Shown: positions 47,134 through 60,430, counted from the first letter of the stretch. The stretch is 64,000 nt of DNA from Viscum album (GCA_963277665.1 OY728122.1:1549584868-1549648867), one strand, 5' to 3'. Notes: a model not told the origin generated them from the sequence alone. Program-made: numbers and translations.

Positions 47134-48510
47134 CAAAGAAATTTACCTCATTAATTTCCTTCCAAAATCCTCCCCAACGAATTTCTGGTCTACTTACCTC
47201 CCAGGGTGTCCTCCCAGTGTTCCCTCAAGACTCACAAGGTCCCGACATTCATTCTTTTGAAGTTACTCTTCCTAGTAAGGGATCCATTCACCCTCCTCAA
47301 TTAAGTAATTACTTTTTTAAGTTATGTCATATAGTTCCATTTTATTATGAGGGGTATTTGTTATTAAATGTATTTACTAATGTCCATGTAATTTCCAAAT
47401 TATTATAGACCCTTTCCTCTCAAATAAAATGATTTTCTAAATCTTTAAGTGACGCCTTTAGGCTGCAAACATTTTCGTAATAGAAATCGTGTATTCTCTT
47501 TTCCTTCGAGTTTCATTTTCATATGGTATTTACATAAAATATAAATACCATGATCTTATTTATTTTTATTTCTTTACCCATACAGTATTTGGAGTTATTT
47601 ATGAGTGGATGACCCATGTCCCCTATCTTTTTAATGTTTTCTAAAAATATGTTATGTAGTCGTTATGCTGTAGAATTTTAAGCTCAAAATTCTTCGCCTT
47701 TCTCTCAAAAATTTAACTTGTGAATACCCAGAACTATTTCATTTCTATGGGTGTTTATAAATACACAAAATTGATATATTTGATTCTACAATTGATATAC
47801 ATATAAACCTCACTCCCTTTCCATGGGTTATAAATGACATAATGATCTTATTTTTAAGAACTCTTAAAACGTCAAAATTTTGAAATGTAACACATTTCTT
47901 TTGTTCTATATGGGTTATTTATGAAATGTTTGATTATGATATATGTGGATCACAAGAAAGTAAATTAATATAAAGTTTTCACCCGGATATTTCTCCAATG
48001 AATTTGGTAAATAATTAATCTCTATAGTTGACAAGTTTCATGATACTTTGGTGAATAACCTTAGTAATTTTTATGACACCTCAGGGATAATCCTTGGTGA
48101 TATGTTCATTAATGTCTAAATGAAATGTTGTAGACACATATTCAAGTAATTATTCATGTTCATTTTATTATGATATTAATAATCTTACATTTTTCATTAC
48201 TTTATGACTTTTATCACGATGTTATTTATATTGCTCAAAATCACATGTCAACTGTTTCACTTGTTTTCCATACTGAGCTTTCTGCTCTCCCTTTCCTTTG
48301 ATATTTGTCTCCAAGATATGAGATGAAGAAATAGTACATAGGATAAACCTATTATGATCACTTATGTGTGGTTTAGGAAAAAAATTATGTTGTCATCATG
48401 TATTATGTTCAGGATTTCAAAGAGAGTAGACTTTAAAGATCCTATTTTTGTAAATTTTAATTAAAAGTTATATACTAAAAAGGTGGGATGCTATATATTA
48501 TATTTTTGGA

Positions 48511-49260
48511 TTATTTTTTGTTTAGTAAAAAATAGAGGAGGATCATTTAAATCATCTATGATATGTCCTAGGAATATTCATATATCACATACATTATATG
48601 AAGCATTCAAAATATAACATCTGGATAGGGGATGTGAAGTTCCTGAGAAATGTTGTCTCAAAACCTGACATATCAGTCAATCCTAAGAATGTGAAGACTC
48701 TTATTATATGGGAGAAACCACATAATTTTTTTTTGAGATGTGGTGCACTTAGACATGGTAGGGTATTTCCATAGGTTTTATAATTATTTCTCAATTTTGT
48801 ATTCTCCAATGATAATAAAAAATCTGAAGGGAGTGAATTTATTATGGAATGAAAAATGTTATTGTTATTTTGATGAGTTGAAATGTTTTTTTCATTTTTC
48901 ACATGGTTTGACACTTCCAGAGGCTGGTTAGGCAATGCAATCTTTTCTAACACATCAGGTTTGGGTTTGGGTTGTGTTGTTATGTAGGGTCATCGCATGA
49001 TACCCTATCACTCTATATAGCTTAGTCTATAGGAGAATAAATACCCATCATATGACCAATATCTTATATTATTATAGTAATATTTTCTGGTATTAAATTT
49101 TTGGTGTACGATTTTCATTTTATTATGAATAAAATACTGAGTTTTATATTCTTTAAAAATATACATGAACCTATGACAGAGTCTTTGGGGAGAGTACTTA
49201 TTGTATTTTGATTATGACATTTTCTAAACCCATAGAATGGGGAATTTTTTTTATGATTCC
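48511..49260 (+). pseudogene. Family A RT end and RNase H, resumed after B1
   Basis: The frame that stopped at ...IIIFG continues here as KIEEDHLNHL, then FLRNVVSKPDISVNPKNVKT and LIIWEKPHNF, which is the gypsy RT connection (FLGH.VS..GI.VDP.KV...W..P). Poorly readable RNase H traces follow, such as EPMTESLGRVLIVF. The catalytic DD box itself falls at the insertion point and cannot be recovered. Strong decay, with stops in all frames. Confidence 0.72.
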
Positions 49261-49559
49261 TTGATCATAAAACTTAAAACACAAGACATGAAATAATCAT
49301 CAGACGAATAGATCATGGTGACCCTTTTCACTCAGTAGTGTTTGGGAGTATAGGGGGAAGAGGATAAGGTTTTCCCAGCAACTGTTCAATTGACCTTCAC
49401 TATTCTCAAGATGATTATTTAGAAGGAGTTGACTGATGATCTATTATAAATAATTAGGGACTCTATTTATGGTGGGGAGTGAGTTGAAGCACTCTTCTAT
49501 AGGAATCCAATTTTTTAAAATCGGTTTGTCAATCCTTTTTCTGTAAGGATATATATAAT

Positions 49560-50400
49560 GGGGGATTTATTTAATTCTTATTGGGTGGTTCATCGTAGAT
49601 CCATCATACATTTTATAATATGTGTTGATTGTTTTAGTAGTATGGAATGAGACAACACATCAATGATTTTTTTTTCTATTGTTATACATGATATTAGGTG
49701 AAATTCAAGAACCAAAGACCTTTATATTATTTTCAGCCACATTTACCGTTGACTTGGATGTGAGATGAGATCATTACAAACATCATGGTTATGTTTTCAT
49801 GTAACCCTCAAGGAAATAACGTTATATGGGTTTTTATTGATAAAATATCAAAATAAGAACACTTAATACCAATTTATGATATAACAAGGGTTAATGAATT
49901 TGGAAACCTCGATGTGTAAGAGATTATACGATTATTTGGATTCTTTTTTTTCTATAGTCTCTAATAGGGAAACCAATTTTAATAATCACATTTGGAGTGG
50001 ATTCTAGGAGAAATTAGAATCTAATGTACATTCAAGTACAATATCTTATCAACAAAAGGATTTCCATATAGAACAAGATTTACATATTATCAATTAAATG
50101 ATACATGCTTGTGTTCTCGACTTTAGTGGAGATTGGAACATCTATTTTGGACTGGTTGATATTTCTTATAACGATTGGTACTTTTATAAAATTAAAATGA
50201 ATTCTTTGAGGATTTTAAAAGAATATACTGTCAACATCCTTTTTTGGGTTTGAGTTTTGTGATGGTTCCACAGTTGGACCATGTTTCTTCCAAGTGATGA
50301 CAACAAGGATTTTGTAGATTCATAAGAGAATGATTACAGAATAGAGTGCATATAATCCTTATGATGGAAATCATCAATGATCATTTGTGTTTTGAACTAG
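49560..50400 (+). pseudogene. Family A integrase remnant
   Basis: The core is recognisable by LPLTWM followed by NPQGNNVIWVFIDKISK and HLIPIYD (49735-49880), matching the strand before the second catalytic Asp in gypsy integrase (LP...W..I..DF..GLP....GNDAIWVIVDRLTKSAHF.P). EIIRLFGF and GNQF further on match the region of the second Asp. The triad cannot be confirmed. The part between 50010 and 50640 has no clear motif. Confidence 0.65.
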
Positions 50401-50654
50401 TGACTAGGTGTTCTATAGAGTATCACATTGGTTGTGTCACATAAATCATGGAAAATAGGGATATATTTCAATAATGTTTTTGGTTCATTTGAAATTTTGG
50501 GTAGGTGGGGAAATGGCTTACCATTTATCACTCCCACCATTGTTGACATAGATCCACACTATCTTTCACATTTCATAGTTTCTAATGTATCATTATAACC
50601 ATTCACATATTTTATCATGGGGTGATCATGATGCTGAGGTTGAGTCATTCGTGA

Positions 50655-50800
50655 ATGAGAATCCAATCATGATTGAGGATTATGAGAAAGTGGTACATCA
50701 TGGGAAGAAGATACCTTTGGTCGGTGAGATATGGAAGCATGGTTCTAATTTTTAGGAGAATTGGGTGAGTGTGGAACTAAAGAGAGTGTAGTGGCCTCAT
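50655..50800 (+). pseudogene. Family A chromodomain-like remnant
   Basis: One frame reads NPIMIEDYEKVVHHGKKIPL, VGEIWKHGSNF, a stop, and ENWVSVELKR. This follows the chromodomain pattern of a hydrophobic core, 'KIPLV..W' and an aromatic with acidic residues. It lies between integrase and the polypurine tract, where a chromodomain belongs. Confidence 0.6.
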
Positions 50801-50852
50801 ATCATTGACATGAAATCATCTCAATAGTCTTCTGGGGGATAGGATGTATTTA

Positions 50853-50864
50853 GGGTGGGGAAGA
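50853..50864 (+). other. Polypurine tract, family A
   Basis: The purine-rich GGGTGGGGAAGA directly precedes the 3' LTR start TTTAACATATCATT. Confidence 0.65.
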
Positions 50865-52689
50865 TTTAACATATCATTATCTTTATAGAGTTACACGTTG
50901 ACCCCTTTTTGGGTTTAACTTTATTTGGGTTTTTATTTTTTGTATTTCTTATGGAATATGAAATTTGTTTCAATATTAATGGGATTTCCATGGTTGGAAC
51001 ATAGTTTGGGAAAACCGAGTGGTTTATCCTATGACACCATTAATATTTTCACATGAAACAATGTGGCACTATATTAAAGTCAATATTTTGGGGAACATTA
51101 TTTTTCTAAACAAAGAGAAATATCCCTCAAACAATGATGCATAAAATAGGGGGTTATTTCCTGTATATGGGATAGTTAATGTAACAATTTGACTATATAA
51201 TGGACCCCAAATATTATCCCATGGAGGGTTCCTAGTTAGAGAAAATGGTTAGTACTAACCATGCAACCTCTCTATAAAATATTTCACGTGAGTTTGTAAT
51301 CCACATAAAATTAATATTTACATCCAAAGACTGCACTATAAACCCTAATTGACCATGCATGGCCATAATCAGTTTTCCTAGTCGTAAAGACTCTAAAGAT
51401 GTTGTTTAAACTCCTAAAACCACATATCTCAGTGGATTGAAGCTTAGTTTATTCTATTTGACCCCCTTTGTGTATGTAGACCATCTCCCATATGGATTTT
51501 TAGACCGTCACTTCTATTTTCCTTATAACATGATAGGTCCTCAGGTATTTGATTGATATATACTCAATTTTTATGCATCATTATTCTATGTAGTGTTTCA
51601 TGATCTCTATAGCCTCTTACTTCATCTGTGATAACAAATAGGGGTGTTTTTTGACCATGTGATTAATGGTAGGGGTTACATATTCCATTCTTTATACAAT
51701 TTAAAACTATTATAGAATTATTGACTTGAATTTAGTTATAAAATTATTTCAAATCATAGAATAAAAATTAATCCACATGTGATTATAAAATTACATGAAA
51801 TTTATAAAAAACAACAATTTTAAGGAAGGTGGTATGAGGGGGTAATTTTAAGAAAAATATGAAGGCATGAATTGAATATTTATTTGATTATATTATGGAG
51901 CATTGTTTATTAAGAAAAATTGTTAAATTGAAATATGATTTTGGAAAGTCATGGATTTTAAAATAAAATTGTGTTTTGCTATAGAAATGGAAATGAATGT
52001 TGACAAATTAAATGTGGAAATTAAAATATTTATTTATTTTCCCTTTACTAGCAGATAGATTATTTTATGCACATGCCGACCTTGGTAATTAGTGGGTAAC
52101 GTTAAAAAGAATGCTACGACTCTGACTCCATAGAAAAATATTATTGATGAAAAATATAACAACAATGTTTTGGAATGACATTCCAAAAAGTGTTTCTCTA
52201 TTAGAGTGTAGTCTACCCATAATGGGTTACACAATTTTTATGTAGATTGATTATGTGTAAGCCTATCTAAAGCCATGATTATTATGGTATTTGTGATGAT
52301 TCAATACAAACAAACCAAATTACCATGTGGATTTTCTACATAGATCTACGTGATGGATGAATTATTTTTACATATGATAAATTATTAAAAAAATTTATTC
52401 ATTGAAAATAATATGTGTGATTTTTTTATACAAAATTTTCATTTTAGCCCGTTTGAAATATATTTCGACATATCTGCCATATTGAAAATATGAAAGCATG
52501 TTTATATTTAAAAAATATAAATTTTAGACCATGTAATTTTTTTAAAATAATTTCTGTATTGTTATTTAATTAGTTATGGAACTCTTAGTGAGATGGTAGT
52601 ACGATTTATAGATCACACCCTTCCTTTTTAGTCGGTTACTTTTAGATTTTCCTATTAAAGCTCTAAGAAAATGAAATGCACCACTTGTA
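50865..52689 (+). repeat. 3' LTR of family A element
   Basis: It aligns in patches with 33293-35411 (start, palindrome region, and GAAATG..AT..AATGTTGA at about 51987 versus 34314). The end is unresolved because the next A-type LTR begins near 52690; it is about 300 bases shorter than the other two copies, so the end may be deleted. Confidence 0.55.
51245..51262. repeat. Perfect 18-base palindrome in family A 3' LTR
   Basis: ATGGTTAGTACTAACCAT is fully self-complementary and occupies the place of the palindromes at 33428-33596. Confidence 0.85.
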
Positions 52690-54747
52690 TATAACATAGT
52701 CTTAATTCTCATCAGGTACGTGTTGAACTTTATTTTGACCATTCTTTGGTAAAATATTTTTATGGTTCCTTTTGGTAAAATTTTGAAAATAATTTGGAAG
52801 TCTCTAGGATGTGTATGTTTTGGGCATGGTTTTTCAAAACTGTGAACCCATGCAGTGAAAATAAAAAAAAACTAGAATGTGGGGGTTTTCATGATTGGAA
52901 TATCCTATGAAAAAACTGTGCACCCAACTATTCTAAACCATGTACCTCTATAGAGTGGATAATAAACTAAGGGTGCACATTTTTTTAATCTTTCATCTCT
53001 TCCTAGATAAATGTGAAGACATGAATTGTAAATTTTGAAAATTATTTTAAAATTAAAAAAACACTTATTTAAGTCCCAACATGATCATAAATCAACATAT
53101 ATTTAATTAATAGGTGTTATAGGCTTAAAAGAACGCAATTGGGATCCTCCAAACCCTGTATGTTTTGAATCAATGCACTGGTGAATGATCTGGTCCCTCT
53201 CTAGTATGTGGCTCTCCTCCCGTTATTCCCCCCCCCAACTCTATCCTTCATTCCTACATACAATTTATTAGATTTTACAATTTTTTAGGGATCTAAAGTC
53301 TATATAATTGAATCTTTATTCTAGGTTTTTGGTTCTAGATATCTTTTTACTTTTTTCATTTTTAGAAAATACCATTTCGATTGTTGTGCATTTTGATTCC
53401 ATGATTAAATGTAGGTGGTTCTGTTTGGTATTTTCTATTTCACTAAACCATGATTTGATATTTTTTATTTTATATCTATTTATTTGTGAAAAAAAATTGA
53501 TATGAGTTGGAATTGTGATTTGATATACTGTTGATATTTTTTGGAAACACCCAATCCCCATAAAATTGGTATTTTTCGGTGTTATTTTGTCAATTGATGG
53601 AATTTATGAATTAATTTGGGAATTGTTTTTATAAAATGGATTAAATGAAAATTATAAAAAACATATGATTCATTTAATATTGATACATAATACATTTATC
53701 GTAATCCCATGTTTTGGTTTTGAAACTAAATTGTCCATTTAAAATGTTATGTAGGGAAACTGAATTGTGAATGATGATTGATTTGTAATGAAATTATTTT
53801 ACCTATTGTGCTATTTTATTTTTTCCAAGGGATATAGGGATTTTAGTGGGATATTTTTGACATGAATTCTAGTATGAAAATTCCATATTTGTCAATTGAT
53901 GATGAAAAATCTAAAATTACATTGTAGAAAAATATTATCACAAATGGGATGTTGATAAGTCTTATTTAGACAGATCATTAGGGACCAATGTACACATATA
54001 TCCGTGATAACTGATATGAGATTTTTAGGATCCTATAAGTAGAAACAATTTTTTAGAGGGAATATGAAAATAATTATTGGTGTGATTATTTGGATTTATA
54101 TGTATTCCATTAATTATGATACTATTTTTTCATTCCAATTTATTTATTAAAATTGTTTAATATAAAACGATTATCAAATCCCTGTTTAAAATGTTTTCCA
54201 TCACTGAGAAATTAAATATTTTTTTAATGTGAAATTGTATCTCCACGCCCTGTTTTATTTAAATTAGAATCCTGGTTTTGTTTAGAATTATGAAGTATTT
54301 TTATGAAACACTTTTGTAGGCCCTAAAAGGAATTATATCTCACACACTACCATTACCATTTGGAGTTTTTATATTTCCTGCTTCAAATTCTGAGCAAAGA
54401 GAAAACACGTCATAGAGGAGGAGGATGTCCATGATCCTTTTGTAATTTAAGTGATATCTTAGTTTTGGGTAGTTGAATTTATATTTTCAGATTTTGAGAT
54501 CAATGATGTTGTTTTGTTTAGGGTATTTATATACCTATTTGGTTTCTAAAACTATCTACCTTTGTTGTAATAACCATTTTTTGTGTATCTTTATCTTCAA
54601 TTTTTTTTGGAAAAATCCATTTATTATTTTTTCTTGTACGTTTCCAAAGAGTAATTTCCTAACCATTTCGATCAGAAACATCATTTGTCCCATGTCAATT
54701 CTAGCTAAAGCATCGTGGTACTAGGGTATCGGGGATGGTTCATGAAA
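52690..54747 (+). repeat. Second family A 5' LTR
   Basis: It starts near TATAACATAGTCTTA, carries the CATGGTT/AACCCATG palindrome (52825-52852), a run of nine C (53228-53236) in a CT-rich leader, and a block at 54345-54440 that matches 34960-35045. A primer site follows directly, so this is a 5' LTR of a separate A-type element and not the 3' LTR of the first. The left border is uncertain by some tens of bases. Confidence 0.6.
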
Positions 54748-54750
54748 AAG

Positions 54751-54762
54751 TGGTATCAAAGG
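54751..54762 (+). other. Primer-binding site, second family A element
   Basis: TGGTATCAAAGG matches the methionine-initiator tRNA primer site TGGTATCAGAGC at 10 of 12 positions. Confidence 0.8.
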
Positions 54763-55154
54763 TATTTTGTGCGTCTTTGATTAATAGCATTATATAGTTT
54801 AGAGAACCATTTTAGGATATAGGAGGTGTCTTCATGTGAGTTCCAAGACATCTCTCATTATAACAAGCCATAATTAACCTTGGTTGGTTAGGTAAACGTG
54901 TCTTGAGGAATAATTTGATCTTATTCTCACCATTTTTGTGATTTTTATTTAGAAAAGATGAAATCCAAATATTAATATATTATCTGATGGGATTAATTTT
55001 AACTTTTCTCTGGTTTGCGTTATTTATCTTTGTAATCATTTCATGCCTTTAAATTTGATTTCTGATGTTTTTTCGAATCATTCTTCCAAGAATATGTGTC
55101 ACTAGGCTCTCAAAAAAAACACTGCAATGAATCACAACAAGAAAATCCTCACAT
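54763..55154 (+). other. Leader fragment of second family A element
   Basis: About 390 bases of non-coding leader remain before B2 interrupts the element. No gag motif is reached. Confidence 0.5.
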
Positions 55155-57909
55155 TGGAATGACCCATAATTTTTCAATGAAATATTAGATTCTTATATTT
55201 ATTATTTATGGTAAATAAAACATACATAGAATTGATAAACCAATGAAAAAATTATTATCAGTAGTTAATTTTAGAATAATAGCTATTTATGTAAATTATG
55301 AAACTTACATTGACAGAATAGTGTGATGATATTTCGAAAAGTAATATGACTATCTATAATAGTAACATAGAAAAAAGAATAGTAACCTCACATTTGAAAA
55401 CATAAATAAAAATTATTCTTCTTTTAAATGAAAATATGATATAATTACACTGTTGTTTAATTAAAAAAATTTAAATGATAAATTATATGTTGACACTTTG
55501 GTAATGATAAATGTTTAGTTAAATTTTTTAATCCAAATAATTATATAAAATAATTTATCTGTATAAAATAGTTTCATAAAATAATATTAATTATCATTAT
55601 AATGATAATATAATCTTATGAGACCTTATATTATTTTTCAAAGGGACATAAAATTCATTATAATATTAAAAAAATATATATATATTTTAATAAGTGATCA
55701 TTTTATTTAAGATTTTAATTTCAAATATTTAGGAAATTATTTTTATGAAATTTAATCCATTTTTCAATGTAAAAAATGGATTTGATTATTTTTTTATAAA
55801 TTAGATGAATTCACGGTGAATATTGAAATATGGTATTTTACGGTATAAGGTAAATATCTGAAATTTTTTTTTGGATAGTGTATGACTAATGTAAGAATTA
55901 TAAGATCAAAATCTACTTAATTATTTAATATATATAGTAATAAAGATCAATACTATTGAGAGTATTCTTAAAAAATAATAAAACAATAATTATAATAATA
56001 AAAACCCCAATCCCCCCCTATAAATACCAACCTTGAACACCTATTATCCTTAAATATTTCATGTCTTTTAATTTTTATAAATTCTTCCAAATTTTATTCC
56101 CAAACACATTATCCACTTTCAAGAGGTTATATTATAAATAAAATTACAAACATATGAGACATCATGAGGATCCCATGGAGAAGATATTCAAGAAGTTAAA
56201 TCCTCCCTAATTCCCCTTAATTTTCTTTTCTTTTCTTATTATATTCCAACATCCCCTATCTAATGAGAAATGACAAATATAATATCAAATATATACTTTA
56301 ATTTTATTCGGTTAATGGAATACCCATCCTAAAATCAATTCTCTTCTACTTTTATTCAAAAAAATTACAAGCATCATATGTGATATCTCAATTCACCACC
56401 TTTATGGATGAAATGTTTTAATTTCCCATTACTGACTACTAGGATGGTCATAAAACCATTATCATTTTTAAAAAATACTTTAATATAAATATTATAACAT
56501 TTTTAGCATTATGAAACTTATTTTTATAAATAAAATTTATTGAATCAAAATTATTTTTCAATGGACAGAAAAACCACCATAACAAAAAAAATTAACATTA
56601 ATGTTTATTTAATGAATATTTATCATATAAAAAAGTATATAAAAGACCATTAAACTATTATATTTTCATTAATGACATATAATTTCAATTATAAAGAATC
56701 ATTCTCATTCAAGTGAAATATTCATGACAACTGAGAAAAAGGAAACTTCTAGAATGACACAATTGAACTCTATAACAATCTAGAATAACCATAAACGTAA
56801 TGAAAAAAACTAAGATAATTCAAATATATATATAAGTTATTTATTATGTTGTAATAAATGAAACTAATTTGATTATCTAGGATATTAATTTCATGTGAAA
56901 AATGATTTTGGTCAGAGGTTACGAGAAATCTTGAACCAATCTCCATTTCATTAGGTTATACCTCTTTCATGGAAAATATTAGTTTGGATAATACATTAAT
57001 GTTAATTAAAAATAATTACATTGCTCATCCCACTTCATTTCTAGTATATAAATATTACGAACATGGGTTATGAGAAATATAATGATTTTAAAAAGAAATA
57101 TTCTTTCCAAAAAAACATTACTCCTCTTCAGATTGTGTTTCACTAAGTCATGTTTGATTATTATAGTAATGTGAATGTTTTCCATTTTTCATTTGAGAAC
57201 CCCAATTTTATATAATGTATGTAATATTTATAAAATTATTATAAAACCCATTACATTCTATGTGTTATTTTATGACTATTATTTTTATATGTTTAACGTG
57301 GCACGAATAATTATGTAAATGTGGTGATGTCATGGGTGGGACAAGAATCATATATCCATCCAATGTATTGGGTAATGTGATACGTCTAATTAGGTAATTT
57401 TCAATATGTGTGAACATGATGCTATATTTATCAAAATAATTATTTTATGCCTATGAACATATGGTATGTGTGAACATGACTCTAGATTTGTTTATAAACA
57501 TTTGTGGTATTTGACCACATATAGACGATGTTTCATTATAATTCACTCCACTTTTGATTCCTTTATTTTATGTTTAGTCCCATTATTATGATAATGATCC
57601 TATCCTTATTCTAGTATGATGATGATATATTGATTAATTTTATTCTTCACTATCTTACTCCTATTTTATATCACTAATTTCTATAATGTATAGCCTTAGG
57701 TGACTACATGTTCTACGGGGAAACATTGACTTTATTATGATAAAAAAGATGTTATTAAATGGATTTTTACTTTTTTATCATGTACAAGTTACGTGTGGTC
57801 CTAATTTTCCAATGATGTTAAACCATTGGATCCTAGATTTGTAACACTATATATTTTTTTATCTTTAGAATTATATAATGACCATGTATGAAAAATTTGG
57901 GACTCTATA
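55155..57909 (+). repeat. 5' LTR of B2
   Basis: The start TGGAATGACCCATAATTTTT aligns with TGTAATGCCCCATGGTTTTA at 62576. The LTR contains the shared block (55741-55838), a TATA box (56019-56026) and the end CTCTATA just before the primer site. Confidence 0.8.
56019..56026 (+). promoter_or_regulatory. TATA box, B2 5' LTR
   Basis: TATAAATA in the context CCCCCTATAAATACCAACC, at the same place and in the same context as in B1, followed by a pyrimidine-rich leader. Confidence 0.65.
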
Positions 57910-57911
57910 GT

Positions 57912-57923
57912 TGGTATTAGAGT
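57912..57923 (+). other. Primer-binding site, B2
   Basis: TGGTATTAGAGT matches the methionine-initiator tRNA primer site at 10 of 12 positions, two bases after the LTR end. Confidence 0.85.
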
Positions 57924-58339
57924 TGTGTTTAGTAAATTTGGGAAATAAAATTAGATAAAGTTAGTTAAAATCATAATGATAAGACTAACTATGGTTAAAC
58001 ATCCAAGAAATTTTTTTTTCTAAAAAGTCTTAATATAGGGAACCCATGAGATTTGGATTTAGAGTTAATTATGTTAAATAATAAATAATTTATTAATGCT
58101 TTTTTGGATAACGTTTTGGTCAAAAATATCTATTTTTAAAAAATGGTGGGAACTACGAGAAACCATTGAAAAAAATATATGAAAGGAATGCAATTATTTC
58201 CTGAATGAAATCCTAATTACATGGGAGGTGGAGTCCAAAAAATCATGGGAATGATCACACCGTTTCTTATTCTAGGAATAATAAAATTTAAAATGAAACA
58301 CATTGAAATTCACTAAATAATGATCAACTAGAAATTGAG

Positions 58340-59270
58340 TCCTTAGTAAAATAATGACTGTAAAGAATTCAGTGGATCTACTTATCAATTTTTTGTGGAA
58401 TAGTATGTTAATGTTATGTAGAAGATATTTTTTTATGCCCCACTGTTCTTAGAAGGATAAAGAGAATATGGATGTTTATTATGTATATGAAAATATTGAA
58501 CAATGATGTGAATTGATTAATAGAACTAAGAAAATCATGAAATAGAAGAGATTGTGGGGGTTGACAATAAGAAATAATTTCTTAACAAGTATTTCAATAA
58601 AAATATTCATACAAATATGGTGAGAGAATTCATAGATCTGAAGATAAAGTAATTTTAATCATTCATGAATTATGTAGGGAATTTCATAGGTTTTTCCAAG
58701 GTATGGCTCGTTGATTGTTATCATCAATGACAAAAAAAATTGATAGATTGATTAGTGAGTTAAAAACAAACATCTAAAGTCTCTAGATATTTGAGACATT
58801 GGTATTTATGAAGAATTTGTTATATATGATGTAGAAGTGGATATGGATTTTGGAGAATGGATTCAACAAAAATGGATATTTGAAAAAAACAATGATGGAT
58901 TTTCAAGATTTATGGTCAAATGATAATGCTCAAAAGAGATCATATCCACTCAAGTGTAAAAAAGGTGGGGGAAGAATCAAGGGAACTTCTTAAAAGTGAC
59001 ATCGAAATCTATCAGTGTGGGGTACAATCCCACTAAGCTCCTGAATTTCAAAGAGACATGAAAAATATTTCCATTGAGGCAGAGGAATGGAGAGTGAATC
59101 CCTAGGATCAGTACTTTAACTATAGGGTTAAAGGGCACTATGTAGACTTGTTCACTAAAGGGTGAGTCATTAAGGGTAATCATTATTAGCAACCACCAAA
59201 TCCTAAAGAGAAGGGGATTGTTTTTTCATCACTACTGTTGAAGTGGAACATGGAAATAAATTCCTACAAT
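58340..59270 (+). pseudogene. gag: B2 gag remnant
   Basis: The segment from about 58395 (AGTATGTTAATGTTATGTAG, then AGATATTTTTTTATGCCCCA) is a diverged copy of the B1 capsid start, and the following bases track B1 gag with many stops. Around 59010-59170 the peptides YQCGVQSH and YFNYRVKGHYVDLF look like two decayed zinc knuckles. Nothing larger can be read. The protease that should follow, at about 59270-59640, is not identifiable. Confidence 0.7.
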
Positions 59271-59643
59271 GTATAGTTTCAATTAACTCATGAATGAAAG
59301 AAAATATTATTTTACATGGTTTGTGTACATTCATTTATATACATATTGTTTTCCAGTACTATTGAATAGAAACCCTAATACCATGAAGTTGATATATACA
59401 TAAAAATAACTAGATTTGAAATCATTGAAATCCAAGTGTTGTTCTCCTATAATATTTTTTATGGTGGATTATTCTTCCTGAAAACTTAATAATACTTACC
59501 TTGGAGGAATTTAACGTTATACCAGGAATTGATTTTATATGCTTATATAGAACACACATCAACTATTAGGAAAAGGAAATAGTATTTAATATTTTTAACA
59601 GTTCATTTTCCTCTCAAAAATATAGTAAGTTCACATATATCAT

Positions 59644-60430
59644 TTGGAAAATACATCAATGTTAAGGGTGTTGAAGCCTAGTGAAGATGAATACCTTTCA
59701 CAAATGATTGAGTCAAATATTGGTATCAACCTGTTGGAAATGCCTATTGTAAGGGAATACACCGATGAAATTCCCAATGAGCTTCCAAAAATTCCTATAT
59801 ATTATGAGGTAGAGTTCTCAATAAAACATATATAGGGATATTCTCATATCTCAAAATTTCCCTATAGGATGGAACTTATAAAACTTTTGGAGTTTATGAT
59901 GCAGTTGTATGAGCAATTCGATAAAGGGTTCATATTCAATAGTACATTACCATGGGGTGCACTGTTGATATTTTTCAAGAAAAAGGATATATCCATGTGG
60001 CTATGTATCGATTATATGGATCTAAACAAAATCACTATTAATAAATATTACCCATATCCAAGGATTTATAACTTTTTTGGTCATCTACAAGGACATTAAT
60101 ACTTCTCAATGGAAAATATTCATTCTAGATATCACCAAATTAAGGTGAATAAGGATCATATTCAAAAAACTACATTCTATACAAGATATGATAATTATGA
60201 TTTCCTAGTGATGGACTTCAAACTTACTAATTCTCCATCATTCTACATGGATTTTATGAATACTGTCTTTATACACAACCTTGAAAAAAATTTGGTTGTG
60301 TTTTTCACAAATATTCTCCAAAACACCATGAAAAAGGAGGCATATAAAGTATATATAAAGATTGTTTTGGAATCATTAAAGAAGGTTAAACAGTATAAAA
60401 ATTCCACCATGTGTGACTTTTTCTAGAGAC
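59644..60430 (+). pseudogene. B2 reverse transcriptase
   Basis: Three open stretches (63, 76 and 105 codons) in two frames give most of the RT: VREYTDEIPNELPKIPIYYE, MQLYEQFDKGFIFNSTLPWG, FFKKKDISMWLCIDYMDLNK, ITINKYYPYPRIYNFFGHLQ, SRYHQIKVNKDHIQKTTFYT and FKLTNSPSFYMDFMNTVF. The active-site box is VVFFTNIL, so both catalytic aspartates are replaced (Thr-Asn). The order and spacing are those of gypsy RT. This is the longest readable coding region in B2 despite the loss of the active site. Confidence 0.88.

Larger units (their letters stand above)
37868..48495 (+). mobile_element. Tekay-like chromovirus (family B1), decayed, inserted in family A RT
   Basis: A complete gypsy copy of 10.6 kb: LTRs of about 2.8 kb, gag, protease, RT, RNase H, integrase and a C-terminal chromodomain, the chromovirus layout. 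The 5' LTR starts TGTAACAACCCG. It lies within the RT of family A: the peptide ...IIIFG before it resumes as FGLFFV after it. The pentamer before it is TTGGT (37863-37867); TTGGA occurs at 48506-48510, ten bases after the inferred LTR end, so the duplication is imperfect or the right end has been altered. Coding frames are broken but long stretches remain, so it is younger than family A. Confidence 0.88.
45664..48495 (+). repeat. 3' LTR of B1
   Basis: It aligns with the 5' LTR from TATAATCACCC (degenerate TGTAACAACCC) to ATGCTATA. It keeps the intact small frame, the shared block and the promoter. The polypurine tract before it is degraded (TTGGGGAGAAA at about 45635 and AAGGTTGGAAGAA next to the LTR). 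Confidence 0.87.
33293..52689 (+). mobile_element. Old Ty3/gypsy chromovirus (family A), split by B1
   Basis: An old plus-strand gypsy element with the order gag, protease, RT, RNase H, integrase and chromodomain, flanked by strongly diverged LTRs. Its RT is interrupted at 37868 by element B1; the polymerase resumes after 48505. The 5' end is set by alignment of TTTTACATATCATTACC (33293) with TTTAACATATCATTATC (50865), the latter preceded by a polypurine tract. The right edge is uncertain because another A-type LTR begins at about 52690. No target duplication is recognisable. All coding parts are full of stops. Confidence 0.72.

Noticed and set aside
53228..53236. Run of nine C.
   Set aside because: A simple homopolymer in a pyrimidine-rich LTR leader; no further structure around it.
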